Assembly (NCBI RefSeq): GCF_014648875.1
Contig: NZ_BMRY01000004.1
Span: 1 to 64,000, forward strand
Direction: 5' to 3'
DNA: 64,000 nucleotides
DNA from: Streptomyces parvus
GTDB lineage: Bacteria; Actinomycetota; Actinomycetes; Streptomycetales; Streptomycetaceae
Shown here piece after piece: positions 50,907 through 60,014 of this stretch. Made by a program: the position numbers and the translations under genes. The notes beneath the pieces are model-generated. The model was not told where the DNA came from. It saw only the letters and a list, made by a program, of their open reading frames with translations, and ran no database searches. Position 1 is the stretch's first letter; each line of letters begins with the position of its first letter.

Positions 50907-52862
50907 GTGCCGATATCTCCCACGAGCCGTGACGCAGCCGAGTCCCCGCAGCTGTTCAGCCCTCCGGAGCTGAACCGGCAGATCTGGGACCGGGCCGCAG
51001 CGAGGCTTCTCGCCAAGATGCTCGGTGAGTTCGCCTACGAGAAGATCATCGAGCCGGTTCCGGTGCCCGGGACCGGCGGGCGCCACCGGCTGACCCTCGA
51101 CGACGGGGGAGTGCTCGCCTTCACCGCCCGCCGCGGCGTCTACGGCAGCTGGCGCGTCGACCCCGGGTCGATCGAGATCACCGCGCAGCCCCAGGCCGAC
51201 GGCTCGTCCGCCGCTTCGGCCGACGTACAGTCCAACGGCTCGCCCGCCACCCGGGCCGACGTACAGTCCAACGGCTCGGCCGACGCACCGGCCAACGGTT
51301 CGCCCGCCGCCTCCCGCCCGTTCCGTGACCCGCTGACCTTCCTCACCCGGGCCCGCGATCTCCTCGGGCTCGACGGCACGACGCTCGGTCACCTCATCCG
51401 CGAGCTGACCCTGACGCTCTCCGCCGACGCCCGGCTCGACCACACCGCGCTCACCGCGGACCGGCTCGCCGCCCAGGACTACGCCGAGCTGGAAGGCCAC
51501 CAGACCGGCCACCCCTGGCTGGTGGCGAGCAAGGGCAGGCTCGGCTTCTCCGCCGCCGACGCCGCCCGCTTCACCCCCGAGACCCGCAGCCCGCTCCGGC
51601 TGCCGTGGATCGCGGTCAGCACCCGCATCGCGCAGTTCCGGGGCGTCGGCCGCGTCTCCACCCCCGACCAGCTGTACGCCGGAGAGCTCGACCCGGACGT
51701 CCGGGACGCCTTCGCCGACGAGCTGCGGGCCCGGGGGCACGACCCGGAGGACTACTTCTACCTCCCCGTCCACCCCTGGCAGTGGGACGAGTGGATCGTG
51801 CCGCTCTTCGCCCCGGCCATCGCCGACGGCGACATCGTGGCCCTGCACACCGACGGCGACGCCCGCCTCCCGCAGCAGTCCATCCGCACGTTCGCCAACG
51901 TGGACCGGCCCGAGCGGCACACGGTGAAGCTCCCGCTCTCCATCCTCAACACCCTGGTCTGGCGCGGCCTGCCGACCGAGCGGACCCTCGCCGCCCCCGC
52001 CGTCACCTCCTGGGTCCAGGGGCTGTGCGAGGGCGACCCCTTCCTGCGCGACACCTGCCGGGTCATCCTGCTCGGCGAGGTCGCCTCCGTCGCCGTCGAA
52101 CACCCGCTGTACGACCATCTCCCCGAAGCGCCCTACCAGTACAAGGAACTGCTCGGCGCGATCTGGCGGGAGCCCCTGCCGCCCCGCCTCGCCCCGGGCG
52201 AACGCGCCCGCACGCTCGCCTCCCTCCTTCATACGGACCCGACGGGCCGCGCGTTCACCGCGGAGCTGGTCGAGCGCTCCGGCCTCGCCCCGGAGACCTG
52301 GCTGAAGCGGCTCTTCGCCGCTCTGCTGCCGCCCCTGCTGCACTTCCTCTACCGCTACGGCACCGTGTTCTCCCCGCACGGCGAGAACGCCATCGTCGTG
52401 TTCGACGAGAACGACGTGCCCGTACGGCTCGCCATCAAGGACTTCGTCGACGACGTCAACGTCAGCGCCCGCCCGCTGCCGGAACACGACACCATGCCCG
52501 ACGAGGTGCGCGCCGTCCTCCTCACCGAGGAACCGTCCTTCCTCACCCAGTTCATCCACTCCGGCCTCTTCGTCGGCGTCTTCCGCTATCTGTCCCCGCT
52601 CTGCGAGGAGCAGCTCGGGGTCTCCGAGGACACCTTCTGGTCACTCGTCCGGGCGGAGATCGTGCGCCACCACGCCCGCTTCCCGGAGCTGAAGGAGCGG
52701 TTCGAGCTGTTCGACATGCTCACCCCAGAGATCGAACGCCTCTGCCTCAACCGCAACCGCCTGCATGTCGACGGCTACCGGGACCGGGCGAGCCGCCCAC
52801 ACGCGGCGATCCACGGCACGGTTCCCAACCCGCTGCACCCCTCCGTCCGCGTCCGGGAGTGA
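50907..52862 (+). CDS. IucA/IucC-family NIS siderophore synthetase (second)
   Basis: A 651-residue NIS synthetase. Its core keeps HPWQWDEWIVPLF, RLPQQSIRTFANVDRPERHTVKLPL, SPHGENAIVVFDENDVP and RLAIKDFVDDVN, as in RhbF/DesD-like type C enzymes that finish the siderophore backbone. Residues about 95-136 are an inserted, repetitive Ala/Ser/Asn-rich stretch (ADVQSNGS twice, and related units) not part of the family fold. GTG 50907 has a strong GGAGGAG SD. It ends the locus. Type C assignment is by motif resemblance and context only. Confidence 0.87.
   Translation: MPISPTSRDAAESPQLFSPPELNRQIWDRAAARLLAKMLGEFAYEKIIEPVPVPGTGGRHRLTLDDGGVLAFTARRGVYGSWRVDPGSIEITAQPQADGSSAASADVQSNGSPATRADVQSNGSADAPANGSPAASRPFRDPLTFLTRARDLLGLDGTTLGHLIRELTLTLSADARLDHTALTADRLAAQDYAELEGHQTGHPWLVASKGRLGFSAADAARFTPETRSPLRLPWIAVSTRIAQFRGVGRVSTPDQLYAGELDPDVRDAFADELRARGHDPEDYFYLPVHPWQWDEWIVPLFAPAIADGDIVALHTDGDARLPQQSIRTFANVDRPERHTVKLPLSILNTLVWRGLPTERTLAAPAVTSWVQGLCEGDPFLRDTCRVILLGEVASVAVEHPLYDHLPEAPYQYKELLGAIWREPLPPRLAPGERARTLASLLHTDPTGRAFTAELVERSGLAPETWLKRLFAALLPPLLHFLYRYGTVFSPHGENAIVVFDENDVPVRLAIKDFVDDVNVSARPLPEHDTMPDEVRAVLLTEEPSFLTQFIHSGLFVGVFRYLSPLCEEQLGVSEDTFWSLVRAEIVRHHARFPELKERFELFDMLTPEIERLCLNRNRLHVDGYRDRASRPHAAIHGTVPNPLHPSVRVRE
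51190..51315 (+). repeat. In-frame repeats within the second NIS synthetase
   Basis: GCCGACGTACAGTCCAACGG occurs twice about 33-36 bp apart, with two more diverged copies (GCCGACGG.., GCCGACGCAC..). They encode repeats of A-D-[VAG]-Q/x-S-N-G-S and make a 40-residue linker in an otherwise conserved enzyme. Confidence 0.75.
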
Positions 52863-52900
52863 CCGTCGTTGTCAGTGGTGCGCCGTAGGCTGGTCGGGCT

Positions 52901-54871
52901 ATGACGAAGCCATCCCTCCCCGAGCTCCTGCACGCCGCCGTCACCGCCGTCGGCGGTACGGAACGGCCCGGCCAGGTCACCATGGCCGAGGCCGTCGCCG
53001 AGGCGGTCGACGACCAATCCCACCTCCTCGTCCAGGCCGGCACCGGTACGGGCAAGTCGCTCGGCTATCTGGTGCCGGCCCTGGCGCACGGGGAGCGGGT
53101 CGTCGTGGCCACGGCCACCCTCGCCCTCCAGCGCCAGCTCGTGGAGCGGGACCTTCCGCGTACGGTCGAGTCCCTGCATCCGCTGCTGCGCCGGCGCCCG
53201 CAGTTCGCCATGCTCAAGGGCCGGTCGAACTACCTCTGCCTGCACCGGCTCCACGAGGGGGTGCCGCAGGACGAGGAGGAGGGGCTCTTCGACCAGTTCG
53301 AGGCGGCGGCCCCGTCGAGCAAGCTGGGGCAGGACCTGCTGCGGCTGCGGGACTGGTCGGACGAGACGGAGACGGGCGACCGGGACGACCTCACACCCGG
53401 TGTCTCGGACCGGGCCTGGGGCCAGGTCTCGGTCTCCTCGCGGGAGTGCCTCGGCGCGACGAAGTGCGCGTACGGCGCGGAGTGCTTCGCCGAGGCGGCT
53501 CGCGAGCGGGCCAAGCTCGCGGATGTCGTCGTCACCAACCACGCGCTGCTCGCGATCGACGCCATCGAGGGCGCGCCGGTGCTGCCGTCCCACGAGGTGC
53601 TGATCGTCGACGAGGCCCATGAGCTGGTCTCCCGGGTCACCGGCGTCGCCACCGGCGAGCTGACCCCCGCCCAGGTCAACCGCGCGGTCCGGCGGGCGGC
53701 GAAACTTGTCAACGAGAAGGCGGCCGACGCCCTCCAGACCGCGGCCGAGGGGTTCGAGCGGGTCATGGAGCTGGCGTTGCCCGGACGGCTCGAAGAAGTG
53801 CCCGAGGACCTGGGGTACGCGCTGATGGCGCTGCGGGACGCGGCGCGCACGGTGATCTCCGCGATCGGCGCCACCCGCGACAAGTCGGTCGAGGACGAGA
53901 ACGCCGTCCGCAAGCAGGCCCTGGCCTCGGTCGAGTCGATCCACGGAGTCGCCGAGCGCATCACCCAGGGCTCGGAGTACGACGTCGTCTGGTACGAGCA
54001 GCACGACCGGTTCGGAGCCTCCGTCCGGGTCGCCCCGCTCTCCGTGTCGGGGCTGCTGCGCGAGAAGCTGTTCGCCGAGCGGTCCGTGGTGCTGACTTCG
54101 GCCACCCTCAAGCTCGGCGGCGATTTCAACGGCGTGGGCGCGTCCCTCGGGCTGGCCCCCGAGGGCACGGCGGGCGAGGACGTCCCGCAGTGGAAGGGGC
54201 TGGACGTCGGCTCCCCGTTCGACTACCCGAAGCAGGGCATCCTCTATGTGGCCCGGCATCTGAACACTCCGGGGCGCGAGGGATCGCGTACGGACATGCT
54301 GGACGAGCTCGCCGAGCTGGTGGAGGCGGCCGGCGGCCGCACGCTGGGTCTCTTCTCCTCCATGCGGGGAGCCAAGGCGGCGGCCGAGGAGCTGCGGGGC
54401 CGCCTGGACAAGCCGATCCTGCTCCAGGGCGAGGAGACGCTCGGCGAGCTGATCAAGAACTTCGCGGCCGACCCGGAGACCTGCCTCTTCGGCACGCTGT
54501 CGCTCTGGCAGGGCGTGGACGTCCCGGGGCCGAGCTGTCAGCTGGTGGTCATGGACCGGATTCCGTTCCCCCGGCCCGACGATCCGCTGATGAGTGCCCG
54601 GCAGAAGGCGGTCGAGGAGGCCGGTGGCAACGGCTTCATGGCCGTGGCGGCGACACACGCCGCTCTGCTGATGGCCCAGGGCGCGGGCCGGCTGGTCCGA
54701 GCGACGGGCGACAAGGGCGTCGTCGCCGTGCTGGACCCGAGGCTCGCCAACGCGCGGTACGGAAGCTATCTGCGCGCCTCGCTGCCGGACTTCTGGTACA
54801 CCACCGACCGTAACCAGGCGCGCCGCTCGCTGGCCGCCATCGACGCCAAGGCGAGGGCGGACGGCGCGTAG
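52901..54871 (+). CDS. dinG: ATP-dependent DNA helicase, DinG/XPD family
   Basis: A 656-residue XPD-like superfamily-2 helicase. It has Walker A GTGTGKS, a DEAH box (VDEAHELV), four cysteines that could hold a 4Fe-4S cluster (C113, C183, C189, C195) and the C-terminal motif VI region ATHAALLMAQGAGRLVRATGDKG. Such helicases unwind 5'-3' and are tied to repair of damaged DNA. ATG 52901 is used. It is 38 bp after the siderophore locus and convergent with lexA; no SOS box was seen upstream of it. Confidence 0.92.
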   Translation: MTKPSLPELLHAAVTAVGGTERPGQVTMAEAVAEAVDDQSHLLVQAGTGTGKSLGYLVPALAHGERVVVATATLALQRQLVERDLPRTVESLHPLLRRRPQFAMLKGRSNYLCLHRLHEGVPQDEEEGLFDQFEAAAPSSKLGQDLLRLRDWSDETETGDRDDLTPGVSDRAWGQVSVSSRECLGATKCAYGAECFAEAARERAKLADVVVTNHALLAIDAIEGAPVLPSHEVLIVDEAHELVSRVTGVATGELTPAQVNRAVRRAAKLVNEKAADALQTAAEGFERVMELALPGRLEEVPEDLGYALMALRDAARTVISAIGATRDKSVEDENAVRKQALASVESIHGVAERITQGSEYDVVWYEQHDRFGASVRVAPLSVSGLLREKLFAERSVVLTSATLKLGGDFNGVGASLGLAPEGTAGEDVPQWKGLDVGSPFDYPKQGILYVARHLNTPGREGSRTDMLDELAELVEAAGGRTLGLFSSMRGAKAAAEELRGRLDKPILLQGEETLGELIKNFAADPETCLFGTLSLWQGVDVPGPSCQLVVMDRIPFPRPDDPLMSARQKAVEEAGGNGFMAVAATHAALLMAQGAGRLVRATGDKGVVAVLDPRLANARYGSYLRASLPDFWYTTDRNQARRSLAAIDAKARADGA

Positions 54872-54897
54872 ACCGCGGACGCGGCACAGCCGGAAGG

Positions 54898-54927
54898 GGG
54901 CCCGGGGCAAGGCAAAGCCCCGGGCCC
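54898..54927. terminator. Bidirectional terminator between dinG and lexA
   Basis: GGGCCCGGGGC (54898-54908) and GCCCCGGGCCC (54917-54927) form a perfect 11-bp stem with an 8-nt loop (AAGGCAAA) between convergent dinG and lexA. Confidence 0.8.
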
Positions 54928-54994
54928 GACGTCATGATCGACGTGCTGGGGAGTCCCGGGGCCGACAAGCCCTCGCCGACGCGCCGCCGTCTCC

Positions 54995-55792
54995 TCAGAC
55001 GCGGCGCAGCACCGCCACCACCTTGCCCAGGATGGTCGCTTCGTCGCCGGGGATCGGCTGGTACGCGGCGTTGTGAGGCAGCAGCCATACGTGACCGTCC
55101 TCCCGGCGGAAGCGCTTGACCGTCGCCTCGCCGTCGAGCATGGCGGCGACGATGTCCCCGTTCTCCGCGACGGGCTGGCGGCGGACGGTGACCCAGTCGC
55201 CGTCACAGATCGCGGCCTCGATCATCGAGTCACCGACGACCTTCAGGACGAAGAGCTCACCGTCACCGACGAGCTGGCGGGGGAGCGGGAAGACGTCCTC
55301 GACGGACTCCTCGGCGAGGATCGGACCACCGGCGGCGATCCGGCCCACCAGCGGCACATAGGACGCGGCGGGCTTGCCCGTCGTGTCGGTCGGCTGGGTG
55401 CTGGGCTGGTCCGATCCGCGTACCTCGTACGCGCGGGGGCGGTGCGGGTCGCGGCGGAGGAAGCCCTTGCGCTCCAGGGCCATCAGCTGGTGGGCGACGG
55501 ACGAGGTGCTCGAGAGGCCCACCGCCTGACCGATCTCCCGCATGGAGGGCGGGTATCCCCGCCGCTGCACGGAGTCGCGGATGACCTCGATGACCCGCCG
55601 CTGCCGGTCCGTGAGCCCCGAGCTGTCCGCCCGGATGCCGGGAGGCCTGCCGGGCATGGAACGTCCGGGGCGTGCGGGCTCGGGCCCGTCCGTGTTCGTG
55701 ACTGAGTCATTCATGGCATGCACCGGCTCAAGTCGGCTCTGGGAGCGGTGGTCCCGGGCGGTGATGGTGGCGCTGTCTGCGGTGGTGGTCAC
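54995..55792 (-). CDS. lexA: SOS repressor LexA
   Basis: LexA represses SOS genes and cleaves itself when activated by RecA filaments. The 265-residue protein has a winged-helix DNA-binding domain (about residues 60-125, [20 protein letters not shown] and [12 protein letters not shown]) and a C-terminal peptidase. The cleavage site is A154-G155 (RIAAGGP) and the Ser/Lys dyad is S189 (VVGDSM) and K226 (EATVKRF). The GTG at 55792 follows GAGAGGGG; an internal ATG at 55714 is a shorter alternative. An SOS box at 55856-55867 lies upstream. It diverges from nrdR and faces dinG. Confidence 0.96.
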   Translation of the reverse strand: MTTTADSATITARDHRSQSRLEPVHAMNDSVTNTDGPEPARPGRSMPGRPPGIRADSSGLTDRQRRVIEVIRDSVQRRGYPPSMREIGQAVGLSSTSSVAHQLMALERKGFLRRDPHRPRAYEVRGSDQPSTQPTDTTGKPAASYVPLVGRIAAGGPILAEESVEDVFPLPRQLVGDGELFVLKVVGDSMIEAAICDGDWVTVRRQPVAENGDIVAAMLDGEATVKRFRREDGHVWLLPHNAAYQPIPGDEATILGKVVAVLRRV

Positions 55793-55855
55793 GTCGGCCC
55801 CTCTCGAATGTTCTCCCTAGCTGGACAACGGTAGTAGCTTTCGAAAGGTTGCGCC

Positions 55856-55867
55856 AAACACACGTTC
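55856..55867 (-). promoter_or_regulatory. LexA (SOS) box upstream of lexA
   Basis: On the minus strand the sequence reads CGAACGTGTGTTTG, a full match to the Gram-positive SOS consensus CGAACRNRYGTTYG. It is about 65-75 bp upstream of the GTG start, consistent with LexA autoregulation. Confidence 0.75.
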
Positions 55868-56157
55868 GAGTGAAAAACGAATAAAGGGGTGCCGCGGTGC
55901 TGCCGACGGGTGTATGGGTGCCGCGGTGAAGGTCGTTCGGTCTCCGCAGCGGCCCAGTCGCGGGTCCCGGTCCAAGTCTGTCATCCGGACCTGTGTGCGG
56001 AGTCTTTCATCCGGGCCCTGGTGCCGAAGCCCCGGCGGCTCGACGGCCCCGCGTTTCCCGTACCCTCTTCTCTGGCCCACGCTCCGCGGGCGGCCTCGCG
56101 GCGACACCCCGGCGAGGCCCGGCGCGCGACACGCGATGGGGTCGAAAACGCGACCCA

Positions 56158-56173
56158 ACCCTAGATCTAGTGG
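56158..56173 (+). promoter_or_regulatory. Probable NrdR box upstream of nrdRJ
   Basis: ACCCTAGATCTAGTGG matches the NrdR consensus acacTATATATAgtgt at 12 of 16 positions, with the palindromic core TAGATCTA. It lies about 145-160 bp upstream of the nrdR start. NrdR boxes usually come in pairs; a second clear copy was not found at the expected distance (a weak candidate near 56128-56143). Confidence 0.55.
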
Positions 56174-56316
56174 TTGGATTGCCTCAGTCGCCCAGAAGTT
56201 GTGGTCCCGGTTCAATCGCGCCGTGGTCATCGCCTATGCTGGGGACTGCTTCCAGGGGCCCGGACAAGGCCCTGAAGAGGCTATTCAGTCGTGCGTGTGA
56301 AGGAGGGTTGGGAGCC

Positions 56317-56829
56317 ATGCACTGCCCCTTCTGCCGGCACCCCGACAGCAGAGTCGTCGACAGTCGCACCACCGACGACGGGACGTCGATCCGTCGCCGC
56401 CGCCAGTGCCCCGACTGCTCCCGCCGCTTCACCACGGTGGAGACCTGCTCGCTGATGGTGGTCAAGCGCAGCGGCGTGACCGAACCCTTCAGCCGCACCA
56501 AGGTCATCTCCGGCGTCCGCAAGGCATGCCAGGGACGGCCCGTCACGGAGGACGCCCTCGCCAAACTCGGCCAGCGGGTCGAGGAGGCGGTGCGCGCCAC
56601 CGGCAGCGCCGAACTGACCACCCACGACGTGGGGCTGGCCATCCTCGGCCCCCTGCAGGAACTCGACCTCGTCGCGTACCTGCGCTTCGCGTCCGTGTAC
56701 CGGGCGTTCGATTCCCTGGAAGACTTCGAGGCCGCCATCGTGGAACTGCGTGCGCAGCGGCCCTCCGCGGAGGACTGCGGGAACGGCGAGACCCTTGAGG
56801 TCCCCGCGCCCGCCATTGCCGCCGACTGA
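56317..56829 (+). CDS. nrdR: Ribonucleotide reductase regulator NrdR
   Basis: NrdR represses ribonucleotide reductase genes by binding ATP/dATP and NrdR boxes. The 170-residue protein has the N-terminal zinc ribbon (C3, C6, C31, C34), the ATP-cone domain (about residues 45-135, with [16 protein letters not shown] and [14 protein letters not shown]) and an acidic C-terminus that is longer than usual. It forms an operon with nrdJ 165 bp downstream and diverges from lexA. ATG 56317 has AGGAGGG-type SD upstream. Confidence 0.96.
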   Translation: MHCPFCRHPDSRVVDSRTTDDGTSIRRRRQCPDCSRRFTTVETCSLMVVKRSGVTEPFSRTKVISGVRKACQGRPVTEDALAKLGQRVEEAVRATGSAELTTHDVGLAILGPLQELDLVAYLRFASVYRAFDSLEDFEAAIVELRAQRPSAEDCGNGETLEVPAPAIAAD

Positions 56830-56994
56830 GCGGTACGCGCCCGTCACGGTCCGGGGTCACCTCCGTCGACCGATGGCCGGGCGAATCAAGACCTGTTCCC
56901 GAGGCCGAGTGCGGCCCACGGGGCAACGGACACACACTGTGCCTGGGAAGATCTGGGTACTTCAGGGCGTTTTCGCCCACATATGGGAGGCGGC

Positions 56995-59892
56995 ATGACA
57001 GAGACGGCGAGCGGCCCGGCACGAGGTTCCCGCACCAAGGGCGCCAAGGCGAGCAAGGGTCTGCGTATCGAGCGCATCCACACCAACCCCGGCGTGCATC
57101 CGTACGACGAGGTGGAGTGGGAGCGCCGTGACGTCGTCATGACCAACTGGCGCGACGGCTCGGTCAACTTCGAGCAGCGTGGCGTCGAGTTCCCCGACTT
57201 CTGGTCGGTGAACGCGGTCAACATCGTCACCAGCAAGTACTTCCGCGGCGCCGTCGGCACGCCGCAGCGCGAGACCGGCCTCAAGCAGCTGATCGACCGG
57301 ATCGTGAAGACGTACCGGAAGGCCGGCGAGGACAACAACTACTTCGCCTCTCCCGCGGACGCCGAGATCTTCGAGCACGAGCTGGCCTACGCCCTCCTGC
57401 ACCAGGTCTTCAGCTTCAACTCGCCGGTCTGGTTCAACGTCGGCACGCCCCAGCCGCAGCAGGTCTCCGCCTGCTTCATCCTGGCCGTCGACGACTCCAT
57501 GGAGTCGATCCTCGACTGGTACAAGGAAGAGGGCATGATCTTCAAGGGCGGCTCCGGCGCCGGCCTGAACCTCTCCCGTATCCGCTCCTCCAAGGAGCTC
57601 CTCTCCTCCGGCGGCAACGCCTCTGGACCGGTCTCGTTCATGCGCGGCGCCGACGCCTCCGCCGGAACGATCAAGTCCGGCGGCGCCACCCGCCGTGCGG
57701 CCAAGATGGTCATTCTCGACGTCGACCACCCCGACATCGAGAACTTCATCGAGACCAAGGTCAAGGAGGAGGAGAAGATCCGCGCGCTGCGTGACGCGGG
57801 CTTCGACATGGACCTGGGCGGCGACGACATCACGTCCGTCCAGTACCAGAACGCCAACAACTCCGTCCGCGTGAACGACGAGTTCATGAAGGCCGTCGAG
57901 TCGGGCGGCAAGTTCGGGCTGCGCGCCCGGATGACCGGTGACGTCATCGAAGAGGTCGAGGCCAAGTCCCTCTTCCGCAAGATGGCCGAGGCCGCCTGGG
58001 CCTGCGCCGACCCGGGCATCCAGTACGACGACACCATCAACGCCTGGCACACCTGCCCGGAGTCCGGCCGGATCAACGGCTCGAACCCGTGCAGCGAGTA
58101 CATGCACCTGGACAACACCTCGTGCAACCTCGCCTCGCTGAACCTGATGAAGTTCCTCAAGGACGACGGCCTGGGCAACCAGTCCTTCGAGTCCGAGCGC
58201 TTCGCCAAGGTCGTCGAGCTGGTCATCACCGCGATGGACATCTCGATCTGCTTCGCCGACTTCCCCACGCAGAAGATCGGCGAGAACACCCGCGCCTTCC
58301 GCCAGCTGGGCATCGGTTACGCCAACCTCGGCGCCCTCCTGATGGCGACCGGCCACGCGTACGACAGCGACGGCGGCCGCGCGCTCGCCGGCGCCATCAC
58401 CTCGCTGATGACCGGCACCTCGTACAAGCGCTCCGCCGAACTGGCCGCGGTCGTCGGCCCGTACGACGGCTACGCCCGCAACGCCGAGCCGCACCAGCGC
58501 GTCATGAAGCAGCACGCCGACGCCAACGCCAAGGCCGTCCACATCGACGACCTCGACTCCCCGGTCTGGGCCGCCGCCACGGAGGCCTGGCAGGACGTGA
58601 TCCGGCTCGGCGCGAAGAACGGCTTCCGCAACGCGCAGGCCTCGGTCATCGCGCCCACCGGCACCATCGGTCTCGCGATGTCCTGCGACACCACCGGCCT
58701 GGAGCCCGACCTCGCCCTGGTCAAGTTCAAGAAGCTGGTCGGCGGCGGCTCCATGCAGATCGTCAACGGCACGGTGCCGCAGGCGCTGCGCCGCCTCGGC
58801 TACCAGCCCGAGCAGATCGAGGCGATCGTCGCCCACATCGCCGAGCACGGCAACGTGGTCGACGCCCCCGGCCTCAAGACCGAGCACTACGAGGTCTTCG
58901 ACTGCGCGATGGGCGAGCGCTCCATCTCCGCGATGGGCCACGTCCGGATGATGGCGGCCATCCAGCCGTGGATCTCCGGCGCGCTCTCCAAGACGGTGAA
59001 CCTCCCCGAGAGCGCCACCGTCGAAGACGTCGAAGAGGTCTACTTCGAGGCGTGGAAGATGGGCGTCAAGGCGCTCGCCATCTACCGCGACAACTGCAAG
59101 GTCGGCCAGCCCCTCTCCGCCAAGACCAAGGAGAAGGAGAAGGAGGAGGTCGCGGCCAAGGCCGAGGAGACCATCCGCGAGGCGGTCGAGAAGGTCGTCG
59201 AGTACCGCCCGGTCCGCAAGCGTCTCCCCAAGGGCCGCCCCGGCATCACCACCTCCTTCACGGTGGGCGGCGCCGAGGGCTACATGACCGCCAACTCCTA
59301 CCCGGACGACGGTCTCGGCGAGGTCTTCCTGAAGATGTCCAAGCAGGGCTCGACCCTCGCGGGCATGATGGACGCCTTCTCCATCGCCGTCTCGGTCGGT
59401 CTGCAGTACGGCGTCCCGCTGGAGACGTACGTCTCGAAGTTCACCAACATGCGCTTCGAGCCGGCCGGCATGACGGACGACCCGGACGTGCGGATGGCGC
59501 AGTCGATCGTCGACTACATCTTCCGCCGCCTGGCGCTGGACTTCCTGCCCTTCGAGACCCGCTCGGCCCTCGGCATCCACTCCGCCGAGGAGCGTCAGCG
59601 CCACCTGGACACCGGCAGCTACGAGCCGTCGTTCGAGGCGGACGGCCTGGACGCGGACAGCCTGGCCCAGTCGGCCCCGGTCCACGCCGAGCCCCTGAAG
59701 GCGGTCCCGGCTCCCGCGGAGCCCGCGGCGAAGGCGGCCCCGAAGACGGCGCACACCTCGGCCGAACTGGTCGAGATGCAGCTCGGCATCAGCGCCGACG
59801 CCCCGCTCTGCTTCTCCTGCGGTACGAAGATGCAGCGCGCCGGCTCCTGCTACATCTGCGAGGGCTGCGGCTCGACGAGCGGCTGCAGCTGA
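56995..59892 (+). CDS. nrdJ: Vitamin B12-dependent ribonucleotide reductase NrdJ
   Basis: Class II ribonucleotide reductase of 965 residues; it reduces ribonucleotides to deoxyribonucleotides with adenosylcobalamin and needs no oxygen. Visible are the catalytic core (SACFILAVDDSMESI, NPCSEYMHLDNTSCNLASLNL), the large beta/alpha barrel and the C-terminal Cys-rich ribbon CGTKMQRAGSCYICEGCGSTSGC, which carries electrons to the active site. ATG at 56995 (MTETASG) has GGGAGGCGGC before it. Its operon partner nrdR is the regulator. The C-terminal cysteines match full-length enzymes, so it is intact. Confidence 0.96.
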   Translation: MTETASGPARGSRTKGAKASKGLRIERIHTNPGVHPYDEVEWERRDVVMTNWRDGSVNFEQRGVEFPDFWSVNAVNIVTSKYFRGAVGTPQRETGLKQLIDRIVKTYRKAGEDNNYFASPADAEIFEHELAYALLHQVFSFNSPVWFNVGTPQPQQVSACFILAVDDSMESILDWYKEEGMIFKGGSGAGLNLSRIRSSKELLSSGGNASGPVSFMRGADASAGTIKSGGATRRAAKMVILDVDHPDIENFIETKVKEEEKIRALRDAGFDMDLGGDDITSVQYQNANNSVRVNDEFMKAVESGGKFGLRARMTGDVIEEVEAKSLFRKMAEAAWACADPGIQYDDTINAWHTCPESGRINGSNPCSEYMHLDNTSCNLASLNLMKFLKDDGLGNQSFESERFAKVVELVITAMDISICFADFPTQKIGENTRAFRQLGIGYANLGALLMATGHAYDSDGGRALAGAITSLMTGTSYKRSAELAAVVGPYDGYARNAEPHQRVMKQHADANAKAVHIDDLDSPVWAAATEAWQDVIRLGAKNGFRNAQASVIAPTGTIGLAMSCDTTGLEPDLALVKFKKLVGGGSMQIVNGTVPQALRRLGYQPEQIEAIVAHIAEHGNVVDAPGLKTEHYEVFDCAMGERSISAMGHVRMMAAIQPWISGALSKTVNLPESATVEDVEEVYFEAWKMGVKALAIYRDNCKVGQPLSAKTKEKEKEEVAAKAEETIREAVEKVVEYRPVRKRLPKGRPGITTSFTVGGAEGYMTANSYPDDGLGEVFLKMSKQGSTLAGMMDAFSIAVSVGLQYGVPLETYVSKFTNMRFEPAGMTDDPDVRMAQSIVDYIFRRLALDFLPFETRSALGIHSAEERQRHLDTGSYEPSFEADGLDADSLAQSAPVHAEPLKAVPAPAEPAAKAAPKTAHTSAELVEMQLGISADAPLCFSCGTKMQRAGSCYICEGCGSTSGCS

Positions 59893-59946
59893 CCGGACGC
59901 GGAAGCGTGTGCGGAACCGCATAAGGCGTAACTGACCCGCGGTTCA

Positions 59947-59979
59947 CGAAGGGGACCGGCCACCGGCCGGTCCCCTTCG
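59947..59979 (+). terminator. Terminator after nrdJ
   Basis: CGAAGGGGACCGGCC (59947-59961) and its perfect complement (59965-59979) form a 15-bp stem with a 3-nt loop, 54 bp after the nrdJ stop. Confidence 0.8.
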
Positions 59980-60014
59980 GCATGCCACCCCGGGTTGTCC
60001 GGAACTGACCGTTG

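Larger units (their letters stand above)
55793..56316. other. lexA-nrdR divergent control region
   Basis: No gene is supported here. It contains an SOS box near lexA and a probable NrdR box at 56158-56173, annotated separately. A vitamin B12 riboswitch was looked for and its conserved blocks were not found. Confidence 0.6.

Noticed and set aside
55868..56316. Vitamin B12 riboswitch upstream of nrdR-nrdJ
   Set aside because: Expected because nrdJ is B12-dependent, but the conserved B12-box blocks were not found; the class II gene here appears to be regulated by NrdR instead.
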